A stretch of DNA of 64,000 nt from Fen-1258 sp964441505 (lineage in GTDB: Bacteria > Bacteroidota > Ignavibacteria > Ignavibacteriales > Melioribacteraceae). Shown here piece by piece: positions 1 through 9,560 of this stretch. Below the pieces are notes generated by a model. That model did not search any database. It saw only the letters and a program-made list of their open reading frames with translations, and had not been told where the DNA came from. Position 1 is the first letter of the stretch. Every line of letters starts with the position of its first letter. A program made the translations under genes and the position numbers. The stretch covers positions 41,189 through 105,188 of the forward strand of contig CAYTUV010000010.1 in the NCBI GenBank assembly GCA_964441505.1. The letters run 5' to 3'.

Positions 1-1057
1 CGTTCCGCTTATTCATTTTAAGATGATCAACAACTTGCCGTACATCCTGTGCGTTATTTCTGTGACAAATCAGTAAAGATTCGTTTGTGTTAATAATAAT
101 CAGATTTTCAACACCAATGACTGCTGTAAATTTTCTTGGAGAGAAAAGATACGACCCGAAAGTTTTCTCAGTATAAACATCGCCGATAACTACATTGCCG
201 TCATCATCCTTGTTCGAAATTTCATAAACTGCTTCCCAATTTCCAACATCATTCCAATAAAAATCGGCTTTAGTAAGAAATACTTTATCAGATTTTTCCA
301 TCACACCATAATCAATTGATATACTTTTTAATTGCCCGTAAATATGAACTACCTGTTTTTCAAATTCCGATGTTCCTACCGCTTCGGAAATTTTATCGAG
401 TCCATCGGAAAGATCCGGAAGATATTTTTTCATTTCCTTAAGAATCGCATCAACCCGCCAAATGAATATTCCTGAATTCCACAAAAAATCTCCGGCCTTA
501 AGAAACTGCTGAGCTGTTTCAATGTTCGGCTTCTCTGCAAAAGTAAGAACTTTATGGATGTTCTGACCGACTTCGGTTTCATCAAATTGGATATAACCAT
601 AACCGGTTTCAGGACGGGTTGGAGTAACACCTATCGTTACAAGTCCTTTATTTTTATCTGCGAATTCCGCTGCTTTCAAGAGGCACTTCCGGAATTCCTC
701 ATCATCTTTTATCAGATGATCAGCCGGCAGTGTTATCATAACAGCATCTTCGTTTTTACTTTTGATAACTACAGCGGCCAGACCGATACAAGCAGCAGTA
801 TTTTTCCCAAACGGTTCATCAATAATATTTGCTTCAGGAACTTGCGGCAACTGTTCTTTCACACGCATCTTCTGAATTTTATTCGTTACAACATAAATAT
901 GATCATTTGCTACTAAACCTTCAAGACGTTTTACTGTATCTTGAATCATTGTATTTTCACCAACAATACGGATTAATTGTTTGGGTTTCTTTTCTTTACT
1001 TCTGGGCCAGAATCTTGATCCAACACCGCCGGCCATTATTACTGCATATAACTCCAT
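1..1057 (-). CDS. manC: Mannose-1-phosphate guanylyltransferase (3' end cut by window edge)
   Basis: It makes GDP-mannose from mannose-1-phosphate and GTP in the cytoplasm, feeding glycan and exopolysaccharide synthesis. Reading the minus strand from the ATG at 1055-1057 gives 352 residues with no stop before the edge. The N-terminus has the nucleotidyltransferase signature MAGGVGSRFWPRSKEKKPKQ (residues 8-27), and later TLPADHLIKDD, a TPTRPETGYGY segment, FAEKPN and FLWNSGIFIW, all typical of the ManC family. Family members without the C-terminal cupin half are about 350-360 residues, so only a few residues should be missing. The start codon directly follows the TAA of the upstream gene, suggesting translational coupling. 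The family call is secure; no phosphomannose isomerase domain is visible within the window. Confidence 0.93.
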   Translation of the reverse strand, partial: MELYAVIMAGGVGSRFWPRSKEKKPKQLIRIVGENTMIQDTVKRLEGLVANDHIYVVTNKIQKMRVKEQLPQVPEANIIDEPFGKNTAACIGLAAVVIKSKNEDAVMITLPADHLIKDDEEFRKCLLKAAEFADKNKGLVTIGVTPTRPETGYGYIQFDETEVGQNIHKVLTFAEKPNIETAQQFLKAGDFLWNSGIFIWRVDAILKEMKKYLPDLSDGLDKISEAVGTSEFEKQVVHIYGQLKSISIDYGVMEKSDKVFLTKADFYWNDVGNWEAVYEISNKDDDGNVVIGDVYTEKTFGSYLFSPRKFTAVIGVENLIIINTNESLLICHRNNAQDVRQVVDHLKMNKRN

Positions 1058-1939
1058 TTATCTTTCCTTTTGATTAGCAAGAATAGTTCTACCAAAATTT
1101 TCAGCACGGTTGAGGTAACTGGTAATATCAACTTCCTTACCTCTCACTACCGCAACAATAACAATTAAACAAGCTCTTAAGGATTCAACCACGTTTGGAC
1201 TTGCCGCAATTTTTTTCTTGTCGATAAGTTCTAATCCTCGTGCAAATATCGTATGCATATTGGATAAAATTTCAAATCCAATTTTCTTTGAGAGCTCGGC
1301 ATTCTCAGTCATTTTTCTTATATGGCCTTTAATCTCATTTTCCGTGAATTCATATTTCATCACACGATTCAGGAATGAATCAAGTTCTTTAACAGGTCTT
1401 AAAACTTTATCCTCATAATTTTCAAAATCAAGCGCAGTATCTTTATTAAGTTCTTCAAAAATTATCGCCTCACGTAATTCATCAGCATGAGATCTTCTGG
1501 GTAGTTCTATTTCCGGTGTAATTTGAATTGACTGTTCTTTGATACTCTCAGATGAATTCGGTATGCTCGCAGCTTGTTTAATGTTAGGAATGCTTTCCTC
1601 GCGTTTAAGAAAAACGTTCCTTGCGGCATTGGGGGTCAGAACATCAAGCATCACGTTCATCTCGCTCACGAGGCTGTAACTGTGTTCTTTGAACCTCTCC
1701 GAGAGTTTTGCGAAATCAAACTTACCGGTTTCAAGGAATGAATGAATCTCACCCAATTTGATTCCAAGTTTTGAAAGCTCGGTAATCTTCTTAAAATTTT
1801 TTATTTCTTCGGAAAGACTTTCAGTAGAGTTCAACCGTTCACGGATGAGTGCAACAGTTTCAATCTTCTCCGAGCTAAGCCGGAGATTATTAGCAGCTGC
1901 CACTATGCATTGAATTATATATTGCTTTGCGAGGTCCAA
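1058..1939 (-). CDS. Protein of unknown function, helical, coupled to manC
   Basis: I do not recognise this 293-residue protein. It has no signal peptide. It is rich in Glu, Lys and Leu, predicted mostly helical, with a polar low-complexity linker around residues 115-150 (Ser/Pro/Glu-rich) dividing an N-terminal and a C-terminal helical half. One hydrophobic stretch in the C-terminal half (ACLIVIVAVVRG, about residue 260) could be a buried helix. The reading frame opens after a TAA only 14 codons upstream and has no ATG before residue 95, so the TTG at 1939 is the likely start; it sits very close to GGAAGA. Its stop abuts the manC start codon, so it probably shares that transcript. The N-terminal start is uncertain. 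Confidence 0.7.
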   Translation of the reverse strand: MDLAKQYIIQCIVAAANNLRLSSEKIETVALIRERLNSTESLSEEIKNFKKITELSKLGIKLGEIHSFLETGKFDFAKLSERFKEHSYSLVSEMNVMLDVLTPNAARNVFLKREESIPNIKQAASIPNSSESIKEQSIQITPEIELPRRSHADELREAIIFEELNKDTALDFENYEDKVLRPVKELDSFLNRVMKYEFTENEIKGHIRKMTENAELSKKIGFEILSNMHTIFARGLELIDKKKIAASPNVVESLRACLIVIVAVVRGKEVDITSYLNRAENFGRTILANQKER

Positions 1940-2013
1940 TCTTCCAAGAGAATATTTGCGAGTGAAATTTAATGAATTTTAACGACTTATTTCAGCGTGA
2001 TTAAGCAAGCCAA

Positions 2014-2046
2014 TGAAAAGGTGAAGAATGACTTTCACCTTTTCAA
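2014..2046 (-). terminator. Hairpin after the MFS gene
   Basis: An 11-bp inverted repeat (GAAAAGGTGAA / TTCACCTTTTC) lies about 35 bases beyond the stop of the MFS gene on the minus strand. It has no long T tract on the minus side, so its role as a terminator is likely but not certain. Confidence 0.45.
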
Positions 2047-2080
2047 TTTTCTAATAATCTGAAAAGCAACCTCAAATTAA

Positions 2081-3472
2081 TTACTCCCCATGTTTGGTCC
2101 TAAATCCTTTCATCATCCAGCCGCGGGCTAGAAACAAACCGAGAGGGCTTATTATAGCTATGAATCCATAAACTAACCACATAAATTCAGTATTCATCTG
2201 CGCAGGCGGAGTGTCCGATGGGCAATAATTCATCAGGAACCAACCGGAATAAAGACTCGTAACCACTTTTGTCATGAACCAGGGGAACTGCCCAATACCC
2301 ATGTAGATACCGGTCATATTCTTAGGTGCAATTTCAGCTACCCATTGTAAGAATCTCGGCTGCCACATGGCCTCGCCAATCGTCATGATAAAAAGATAGG
2401 CCAGAAGATTCGGCATTGTGGGTCCAAGCGCCAGAATAAAAGTTGGTGCTGCCATGACAAACGTTCCTACGATCATCATTGAATATGTGTTTTTCTTCAC
2501 GGTTAGTGCGGCAACCATTGGTGTTAAAACAAAAATTAAAATCGGATTAAGATTCACAAAAAATTCGAAATTAGACTGGACAAATCCATCAAATGCTCTA
2601 CTTGTATAAAGCGGTATTGTCAGCCAGTTGTGGGCAAATAATGTTTGAACCGGAATAAGAATGAAGATAAAATATAAGAAGCGGCGATCCTTCAGAGGAA
2701 AATTCTTCATATAGAATTTCAATTTTTCTTTTGATGTCATTTTTGATAATTCATCATCATCCTCTTGGCTTGAATCTTTTTCTTTACTTGCATCAGCAAT
2801 TGCTTTCTCAACAGCTTTCTTCGTCATTAAGAAATATACTACAGCAATACCAACAACTGTTAGAACAACATAAACCCAAAATACTCCGAGTATGCTTGAG
2901 GATTTTCTGACCGGAGGAGAAATTAATCCCGGTAAAAATCCACCAAGATTCATCAATGCGTATAACATTGCATAACCCATGGCAGCGGTTTTTTGTGTTG
3001 TAAATTTTTTAACACCTGCATAACAGGCAGGCATGTAAATCCCATATCCGATGATTACGCCAAAGAGTCCTATCATTGCATAGATATGCGCCATCCCCCA
3101 AAGTCCCGGCCCGCCAAGATGCGGAGCCACTGTAAGCAAAACTCTTCCAAATAACATAAATGTTAGAGAATAGAGCATGGCTTTTCGTATTCCAATCCAG
3201 TCAACTGTAGCTCCGAGAAATAACATACTTAGCGTAATTCCGGCGGTTAAAAAGCCAACCATGTTGCCAGCGCGCATATCATCCAACTTAGTGTAATCAT
3301 TGAAATAGATAGCTAACAAGCCTACAATTCCGAAGTAAGTAATACCCTCAATAACATAGGAAAGGTTAAGTCCAAATAGTGCTTGTGAAGTGTGCATCAA
3401 ATCTTTAAAAGGCTGTGTAATTTCTTCCCAGGTTTTCTTTAATAAATTTTCTTCTTGCAAAGGATCAGACAT
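2081..3472 (-). CDS. Major facilitator superfamily transporter
   Basis: This 463-residue inner-membrane protein has about twelve hydrophobic segments and a charged central cytoplasmic loop (residues about 228-255, rich in Lys, Glu, Asp) between two six-helix halves, which is the MFS plan. The loop between helices 2 and 3 carries GATVDWIGIRKAML, a variant of the MFS motif A (D-x-x-G-x-R). The substrate cannot be read from the sequence; the overall look is nearest to proton-dependent peptide or nucleoside transporters, which is only an impression. It stands alone, preceded by a repeat-filled spacer and followed by a hairpin, so it is probably monocistronic. The ATG start is unambiguous. Confidence 0.88.
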   Translation of the reverse strand: MSDPLQEENLLKKTWEEITQPFKDLMHTSQALFGLNLSYVIEGITYFGIVGLLAIYFNDYTKLDDMRAGNMVGFLTAGITLSMLFLGATVDWIGIRKAMLYSLTFMLFGRVLLTVAPHLGGPGLWGMAHIYAMIGLFGVIIGYGIYMPACYAGVKKFTTQKTAAMGYAMLYALMNLGGFLPGLISPPVRKSSSILGVFWVYVVLTVVGIAVVYFLMTKKAVEKAIADASKEKDSSQEDDDELSKMTSKEKLKFYMKNFPLKDRRFLYFIFILIPVQTLFAHNWLTIPLYTSRAFDGFVQSNFEFFVNLNPILIFVLTPMVAALTVKKNTYSMMIVGTFVMAAPTFILALGPTMPNLLAYLFIMTIGEAMWQPRFLQWVAEIAPKNMTGIYMGIGQFPWFMTKVVTSLYSGWFLMNYCPSDTPPAQMNTEFMWLVYGFIAIISPLGLFLARGWMMKGFRTKHGE

Positions 3473-3505
3473 GTTTACCTCGATAGATGTTTGATGAATG
3501 ATTAG

Positions 3506-3653
3506 TAATTCATGTTACGCAGAAAGGAAAGATTCGCCACGAAGACTCTAAGGCACAAAGGTTTCACCAAGAAAAACATAAACTTTGTGAAGATTTTGTG
3601 TCTTTGTGCCTTAGTGGCTAAATTTTTTCATGTGGACTGCGTAACGTGAATTA
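3506..3653. repeat. Palindromic repeat element with GTTACGCAG ends (copy 1)
   Basis: The element is bounded by inverted ends: TTACGCAG at about 3515-3522 and CTGCGTAA at 3637-3644, with the match continuing outward for about 20 bases with few mismatches. A second inverted repeat is nested inside: TAAGGCACAAAG near 3550 against CTTTGTGCCTTA near 3602. It could fold into one long hairpin. The right end overlaps the stop codon of murB (3651-3653). A second element with the same ends lies at 9561-9911. No ORF or transposase is inside. Confidence 0.75.
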
Positions 3654-4685
3654 GTAAATATTTACTTCCGGAGTTAAATTGACACCGAATTTATTTTGTA
3701 CTGATTTTTGAATACTCTCTGCAAAATTTTTAATTTCATTTCCGGTTGCCTCGCCAAAATTGATTATTACAAGAGCCTGTTTTTTATATGTGCCAACCTT
3801 ACCGATATTTTTTCCGCGGAATCCGCATTTCTCAATTAACCATCCCGCCGATATTTTGTATTTGTCATTTTCTACTTTGAAATGAACAAGATCCTCGAAT
3901 CTTCGCTGAAGTTCATGAATCTTATCAACATCCACCTCCGGATTCTTAAAGAAGCTGCCTGCATTTCCATATTTCTGCGGATTAGGTAATTTATCTCGTC
4001 TGATTTTTTTAACCAGTTCGCTTACTTCTCTTAAAGTCAATTTGTTCGGATCACCCGGTTTAAGGTAAGATTGAAACGCACGATAGTTAAAATTGAATTT
4101 CCTCTCCTTCTTTAACCTGAAGATAACTTTTGTTATCAGAAAACTATCCTTATACTTTTTCTTGAAGATGCTGTTACGGTAATCGAATTGGCATTCTTTA
4201 TTAGTGAACAATTTTTTTTCTCCGGTCTCAATAAAGATCCCTTCCAGGGATTCGAAAACATCTTTCAGTTCAACACCATACGCACCGATATTTTGTATCG
4301 GCGCAGCACCAACAGTACCCGGAATTAATGAAAGATTCTCTACACCATAAAAGTTTTTCTCGACACAGTAGGTAACGAAGTCATTCCATTTTTCCCCAGC
4401 GGAAGATTCAACAAGTATATCTTTTTCATTCTCTTCAAGAACTTTATTGCCTTTGGTTGACATTTTGGCAATCCATCCTTCAAAATCTTTTGTGAAAAGA
4501 ATATTGCTTCCACCACCGAGAAATAATTTCTCCCCTTTTATGAATTCCTGATTTCCAAGCAGTTCACGAATTTCCGGCTCACTTTTCAATTCGACAAAAT
4601 AACGGCAAGCGGCATTCACTCCGAATGTATTTAGTTTTTTCAATGAATAATTTTCTAATATTTCCATAGTCGCTCGCTTAGGCAT
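3651..4685 (-). CDS. murB: UDP-N-acetylenolpyruvoylglucosamine reductase
   Basis: MurB is the FAD enzyme that reduces UDP-GlcNAc-enolpyruvate with NADPH to UDP-MurNAc, the second committed step of peptidoglycan synthesis, in the cytoplasm. Visible landmarks are the FAD-binding GGGSNILF (57-64), IPGTVGAAPIQNIGAYG (121-137), the YR pair at 169-170, the catalytic-serine segment GSFFKNP (243-249) and the C-terminal glutamate in EVNIY (340-344). Length (344) and layout fit the family. The first ATG (4685) overlaps the comEC stop as TAATG; an internal ATG at 4667 gives the start MEILENYSLKKLNTFG, closer to homologues, so either could be used. The stop codon lies in the outer arm of a palindromic repeat. 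Confidence 0.96.
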   Translation of the reverse strand: MPKRATMEILENYSLKKLNTFGVNAACRYFVELKSEPEIRELLGNQEFIKGEKLFLGGGSNILFTKDFEGWIAKMSTKGNKVLEENEKDILVESSAGEKWNDFVTYCVEKNFYGVENLSLIPGTVGAAPIQNIGAYGVELKDVFESLEGIFIETGEKKLFTNKECQFDYRNSIFKKKYKDSFLITKVIFRLKKERKFNFNYRAFQSYLKPGDPNKLTLREVSELVKKIRRDKLPNPQKYGNAGSFFKNPEVDVDKIHELQRRFEDLVHFKVENDKYKISAGWLIEKCGFRGKNIGKVGTYKKQALVIINFGEATGNEIKNFAESIQKSVQNKFGVNLTPEVNIY

Positions 4686-7099
4686 TAAAAATTAAAACCT
4701 GATTCCATCTTCTTCCAATCGATTGTTCGAACATTGAATCCGTCCGACTGCAATATTATTGCACCACTCCGGTCTGTTCTTAAAACTGAAACGTGGTTTT
4801 CATTCAACAGGTCCAAAATCATTTTGTTCGGGTGACCAAATTTATTAGCAACTCCGGCGCTAATAATTGCATACTTTGGACTCACGTACTTCAGAAATTT
4901 TTCACCGGTGCTCGATTTACTTCCGTGGTGGCCAATTTTCAAAACATCTGAGTGCAATAATGATCCATATCGATTTATATAATCTTTCTCAATTTTAACA
5001 CCTGCGTCACCGGTAAAAAGAAATGATGTTTGACCATAGACCAATTTTAGAAATCCGCTTTTATCATTGGATTTGAGCGTTTTAAAATAATTGTTTATTG
5101 TGTCATTCAAAACATAAATACGTGTATTTCCAACCGGGATTGAAAATTTCGAGTAATACTTGATGGGGCATTTATTTTGGCGTAAAAACTTCTCGAATTC
5201 TAGGTCGCTTTCCGAAAGTGAATCCAACTGAGGTTTGTAGACCACTTTCACTTTCTGGTTTTTGATCAGTGCTTCAATCCCTTTATAGTGATCGCCATCC
5301 ACATGGGAGATAAAAGCATAATCCACAGTATCAATCTCAAGTTTATCAAAAAGCGGAAGAATTACCCTCTCTCCATTATCAAAATATTTAGTTTTATCTC
5401 CCGCATCGATAAGTGCAGTCTGTTCATTTGGAAACTTTATCAGAAATGCGTCCCCCTGCCCCACGTCAATTGCAATTACGGATAAAACGTTTTTGGGAGT
5501 TAAATTGTAATTATCAAACTGCATCATTATAACCATCAGCACCACAGACAATGAGATTGATATAGCTTTCGCCAATCGATCTAAATTTCTCTTAAGCAGA
5601 TAGAAGACAAGCGCGAAAGTCAGATAAAAAATTATAGCATCATAAACGCTGAATTGATTTATCATTAAATAAGAATATTTTTCACTTCCCATAAGCCCAA
5701 CGAACCAATACATGAAATATGTCAACAATTCGTTTGAAGTTGCGTATACAATTCCGATCCAGTTGAAAATCGATCCGGCAATAAGAGTGAGTATTCCTAG
5801 TCCTACTATCATTCCGGATACCGGTATAACGACAAAATTTGCAAGCAGAGCAGTAACTGATAGTCTATGGAAATAAGTTAAAGTAAAAGGAAGAGTTCCA
5901 ATCTGTGCCGCCAGGGATGAACCGAGAAACAATAAAAACCACTTCAATGATTTTGAGTTTGTCTTGAGCTTACTGACAGCACGATTTACAGGAGGATAAA
6001 TCACTATCAGAGAGAGAATTGCTCCAAAGGATAATTGGAAACTCGGATTGAATAATTGATTCGGATCTATAAGTAGAATAACGAAAGCCGATAAAGACAA
6101 CGCATTAAGACTATTATACTCCCTTCCGAGAGCCGGTGCAGCAAGTGTAATCAAGACCATCACGGTTGATCTAAATACGGGGGCATCGGCGCCAGTAATG
6201 ATAAGATAGAAAAATAATCCGATTACGGTAAGAATATATCTCGTTGAAATATTAAACCTTCCAAACGCAAAAATGAAAATAAGAACTATATACCCAACAT
6301 GCAGACCTGATACTGAAAGGACATGCACTACACCTGCATTCACAAATTCATTTTTAATTTCGTAATCGATCGATTTTCTGTCGGCCAGAATTAATCCACG
6401 CAGAAGTCCGGCGGTTGTTTTGTTATGTAATTGACTGATCTTCTCATCTATCTCCTTTCTGATCCTGAAAACCAGATTCGGCAGATAATTTGTTTTACTT
6501 GAAATAATTTTCAGATTATCTGCCTTGTAGGAGTTTACAAGTGCTGATATACCTTTCGAATAGAGATATTTCTCGTAATCATATTCACCCGGATTTCTTT
6601 CATCTCTCGGTTTTTGAATCGTTGCCTCAAAACAAATTTTATTACCGACCGACATACGGTTGTAGAGCTTTTGTATGGGAGTATTCTCGTCGAATATTGA
6701 GCAAAGAGCATTGAGGTTTCCCTGATACTTCTTTTCTTTTGTAATCACTGAATCCATGGCGAGCAAAAAAATAATTCTTCCTTCTTTCTTAAGCTCAATA
6801 TTATCAATTGTTCCGAATAGCTTAGCATTAGAAATTTTTGGTTTTTCAAACGGATACTTAATTTCATACTGATTAAATGCGCTGTAATATGAACTGCCGA
6901 ATACGACTACTGCTGTGACAATTGAAATGTTCCGGACTATCTCAAGATTCTTTCTCTTTAACATCATCAAAAGGCCTACGCATAAGATGAGTAGAGTTAG
7001 AACAATTACGAGGCAGATAAATTGAATCTGAACGATTGACTGGACTATAATACCGGCAATAAAGATTATAACAAACCTTATTAACGGATAATTACTCAA
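4685..7099 (-). CDS. comEC: ComEC/Rec2 DNA-uptake channel protein
   Basis: ComEC carries single-stranded DNA across the inner membrane during natural transformation. The 804-residue protein has two N-terminal membrane helices, a soluble OB-like region (about 80-190), the polytopic Competence domain (about 215-520) with VLSVSGLHVGY and SFQLSFGAILSL segments, and a C-terminal metallo-beta-lactamase domain (from about 535). That domain keeps DVGQGDA, the metal motif SHVDGDH (about 598-604), TGDAG and HHGSKSS. All three usual modules are present, so it should be a full-length protein. It begins with TTG at 7097-7099, overlapping the TGA of the upstream gene, and overlaps murB downstream, which points to one transcript. 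Confidence 0.95.
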   Translation of the reverse strand: MSNYPLIRFVIIFIAGIIVQSIVQIQFICLVIVLTLLILCVGLLMMLKRKNLEIVRNISIVTAVVVFGSSYYSAFNQYEIKYPFEKPKISNAKLFGTIDNIELKKEGRIIFLLAMDSVITKEKKYQGNLNALCSIFDENTPIQKLYNRMSVGNKICFEATIQKPRDERNPGEYDYEKYLYSKGISALVNSYKADNLKIISSKTNYLPNLVFRIRKEIDEKISQLHNKTTAGLLRGLILADRKSIDYEIKNEFVNAGVVHVLSVSGLHVGYIVLIFIFAFGRFNISTRYILTVIGLFFYLIITGADAPVFRSTVMVLITLAAPALGREYNSLNALSLSAFVILLIDPNQLFNPSFQLSFGAILSLIVIYPPVNRAVSKLKTNSKSLKWFLLFLGSSLAAQIGTLPFTLTYFHRLSVTALLANFVVIPVSGMIVGLGILTLIAGSIFNWIGIVYATSNELLTYFMYWFVGLMGSEKYSYLMINQFSVYDAIIFYLTFALVFYLLKRNLDRLAKAISISLSVVLMVIMMQFDNYNLTPKNVLSVIAIDVGQGDAFLIKFPNEQTALIDAGDKTKYFDNGERVILPLFDKLEIDTVDYAFISHVDGDHYKGIEALIKNQKVKVVYKPQLDSLSESDLEFEKFLRQNKCPIKYYSKFSIPVGNTRIYVLNDTINNYFKTLKSNDKSGFLKLVYGQTSFLFTGDAGVKIEKDYINRYGSLLHSDVLKIGHHGSKSSTGEKFLKYVSPKYAIISAGVANKFGHPNKMILDLLNENHVSVLRTDRSGAIILQSDGFNVRTIDWKKMESGFNF

Positions 7100-7998
7100 T
7101 CATACATCTCCATTATTGCGGGTTTATAATCGTAAAGTTTTTTAATGCGCTTAGAAAGATATTCTGAATTCTTACCGGCAGTTATTCCAATAGAAGGGTT
7201 TAGCGTGTGCATCTTTATCGATAGATCTTCAAAATTGCCATGGTCGGAACACACAACGAGAGTCATATTTTTTGAAAGATTCGTGAACAAATGATAAAGA
7301 AACCGATCCAATACACCTGTGAAGTATTCCAGCCATTCAATATTCCGGCCGTGTCCAAAATGATCGGTATGGAATATTTCAAAGAGAGTAAAATGATTTT
7401 TTGAACCCAGCCGTAACAATCTATTTGCGGCTGTCTCTGCTTTGATTACCGGAAGTCTGTAATTCATCCGTTCTACGAGCCGACGGTTATCAATCTCCGC
7501 GCTTAGTGCATTTCCTTTATGAATATCCGATATTTTATTTAGTCTCATACCATTCAGGATACAACTCAGGGTAGTTACGCTTAATCTTCTTCTGCCGGAG
7601 TTAATATAGTCGAAGAATACTTTCGGGTATGCATTGGCAAATGCAACTTTCATCTTTCTGTTTATGAATTCCTTAAAAATATTTTTCTCTTCAATAATGG
7701 GAACTAAGGTTGAATAAGGATATGGTCCAAAATGTTTACCAATTTTTTCGGGCGCATTTACGCCGCAAAAGATAGACGTTTGACCCGTTCCACTAAGCGG
7801 TATATCGGGCACCCCCATTAATGCATCCACAGGAAAAAGAAAAGAATTTTCTCCTCTTAATTTTTGTTTTCCCAAATGAGGAATTTCCCCGTATAATTCT
7901 GAAAATGTTTTAAATCCATATCTGAAGAAAGGATTGTTCCAATCATCTTTTTTACCAATACCCACACCATCTATAAATACCATCACTGTAGAATGCAC
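7096..7998 (-). CDS. Alkaline-phosphatase-superfamily metalloenzyme, phosphoglycerate-mutase-like
   Basis: The 300-residue protein has the metal-site motifs of the superfamily that includes cofactor-independent phosphoglycerate mutase, phosphopentomutase and alkaline phosphatase: FIDGVGIG near the start (metal Asp), SGTGQTS at about 69-75 where the nucleophile Ser/Thr sits, FHTDHFGHG at about 209-217, and SDHGNFED at about 251-258 with a following HTLN His. It is much shorter than true phosphoglycerate mutase (about 510) and lacks its insertion domain, so the substrate is unknown. The first codon is GTG at 7998; the ATG at 7983, giving MVFIDGVG, is a likely alternative. Its TGA overlaps the comEC TTG start. 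Confidence 0.8.
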   Translation of the reverse strand: MHSTVMVFIDGVGIGKKDDWNNPFFRYGFKTFSELYGEIPHLGKQKLRGENSFLFPVDALMGVPDIPLSGTGQTSIFCGVNAPEKIGKHFGPYPYSTLVPIIEEKNIFKEFINRKMKVAFANAYPKVFFDYINSGRRRLSVTTLSCILNGMRLNKISDIHKGNALSAEIDNRRLVERMNYRLPVIKAETAANRLLRLGSKNHFTLFEIFHTDHFGHGRNIEWLEYFTGVLDRFLYHLFTNLSKNMTLVVCSDHGNFEDLSIKMHTLNPSIGITAGKNSEYLSKRIKKLYDYKPAIMEMYD

Positions 7999-8016
7999 TC
8001 TAACGGATTCCTCTAA

Positions 8017-8469
8017 TTATTTTTTTGATTCAACAATAATTGTTACCGGACCATCATTAAATATTTTAATAAGCATCATCGCACCGAATACACCGTGCTT
8101 AACTTTATCCTCACCAAGATTGATTTCCATCCTTTGGACAAACTTTTCATACATCACCTCGGCTACTTCGGGAAGGGCAGCATCTGTAAAACTAGGACGA
8201 TTTCCTTTTCGTGCATCTCCGTACAATGTGAATTGGGATATTACCAGCACATTGCCGTTAATGTCTTTTACTGACAGATTCATTTTTTCATTTTCGTCTT
8301 CAAAGATTCTCAGATTTGAGCATTTATCGGCAACAAAATTAAGATCCTCCTCTGTGTCCCCTTCCTTGATACCGAGAAGTATTACCATTCCTTTCCGTAT
8401 CTCAGCATAATACATTGGATTGTTAATTGTTACTGATCCCTCTGTAACTCTTTGTACGACTGCCCTCAT
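8017..8469 (-). CDS. dtd: D-aminoacyl-tRNA deacylase
   Basis: Dtd removes D-amino acids (and glycine from tRNA-Ala) mischarged on tRNA, a proofreading step in the cytoplasm. The 150-residue protein begins MRAVVQRVTEGSVTI, and carries both signature motifs: SQFTLYGD (78-85) and the Gly-cisPro segment DGPVTI (139-144). Length is exactly that of the family. The ATG at 8467-8469 overlaps the TGA of prmC (ATGA), so translation is probably coupled to prmC. Confidence 0.97.
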   Translation of the reverse strand: MRAVVQRVTEGSVTINNPMYYAEIRKGMVILLGIKEGDTEEDLNFVADKCSNLRIFEDENEKMNLSVKDINGNVLVISQFTLYGDARKGNRPSFTDAALPEVAEVMYEKFVQRMEINLGEDKVKHGVFGAMMLIKIFNDGPVTIIVESKK

Positions 8470-9314
8470 CTCATTTCTCCAAATGCTACCCGGTCAATTT
8501 GTTGGTAATCCTTAATGAATTTTATTTTCGCAAATCCCTGCGAGGAGAGAATATTTTCAACATCTTCCTTTTGCCCTTTTCCGATTTCCAGAAAGATAGC
8601 ACCTCCCCTTTTTAAAAACGATTTTGATTTTTTCGAGATCACTCTGTAATAATCCAGTCCATCTTTCTCATCCGTTAATGCAATTGAGGGTTCATAATCT
8701 GCAATCTCTTTTTGGAGCGTTGGATATTCTTCCGAGCTTACATAAGGAGGATTTGAGATGATAATATCATACTGTTCCGGTTCCATCTCTAGGAGAGTGA
8801 CATCGGAATGAATAAAGGCTAACTTTGATTCAACTCCATTTAGTTGTGCATTTTCTTTTGCAACTTCTATTGCATTCAAGGAAATATCAACAGTTACAAT
8901 TTCAGCATTAGTTAAATGCTTAGCTAGAGCAATTGGCATATTTCCGCTTCCGGTACCTATGTCTAATATTTTCATCCCGATTTTACCTTTGCAGTAATTA
9001 ATAACCTCTTCAACCAGAATTTCAGTTTCCGGACGCGGGATTAAAACATCACGCGTAACTTTGAAAGGCAATCCGTAAAACTCAACTTTACCGATAATAT
9101 ACTGTAAGGGTTCAAACTTACCCCGTCTTGAAATCCATTCTCTATACTGATCAATTTCACCATCTTTTAACGGCTGATCGAACTTCAAATACAAATCTAA
9201 GCGCTTGCACCCGAGTATTTCAGTTAGGAGAAGTTCGGCGTTTAATCTTGCCGATTCAATTCCCTTCTTCTCTAAAAAGTCGGTTGATAATTTCAGTGAT
9301 TCAAGTACAGTCAA
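8466..9314 (-). CDS. prmC: Release factor glutamine N5-methyltransferase
   Basis: PrmC methylates the GGQ glutamine of peptide release factors RF1 and RF2 with SAM. The 282-residue protein has the helical N-terminal domain (1-90), the IPRPETE motif (92-98), the SAM-binding DIGTGSG (118-124) and the catalytic NPPY (188-191), which together are diagnostic for PrmC/HemK. It starts with TTG (9312-9314); the resulting N-terminus aligns well with the family and no better start exists. prmC leads the co-directional run prmC-dtd-phosphatase-comEC-murB, whose genes overlap or nearly so. Confidence 0.96.
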   Translation of the reverse strand: MTVLESLKLSTDFLEKKGIESARLNAELLLTEILGCKRLDLYLKFDQPLKDGEIDQYREWISRRGKFEPLQYIIGKVEFYGLPFKVTRDVLIPRPETEILVEEVINYCKGKIGMKILDIGTGSGNMPIALAKHLTNAEIVTVDISLNAIEVAKENAQLNGVESKLAFIHSDVTLLEMEPEQYDIIISNPPYVSSEEYPTLQKEIADYEPSIALTDEKDGLDYYRVISKKSKSFLKRGGAIFLEIGKGQKEDVENILSSQGFAKIKFIKDYQQIDRVAFGEMR

Positions 9315-9560
9315 TATTTTAATCCAGTATCAGTTATCATTAATCCGATATACCTTCGAAAGATAGAGAAGTAGATCATTTGCAACTCATCTCTTTCATT
9401 TGTAGTTGTTCCAAGCTCAATGGATTTAAAATGAATTATTTGTATACAATTTGTGTTAGCAATATTACACAAAATGAGCCTTATTCATAAGTTTAGGACC
9501 ATTTTTTTATCAGTAGAATAATATGGTCTCCCGCCATATAAATTTTACATTAATTCATTA

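Noticed and set aside
554..1077. Plus-strand open frames over manC
   Set aside because: Shadow frames of manC, whose residues match its family throughout.
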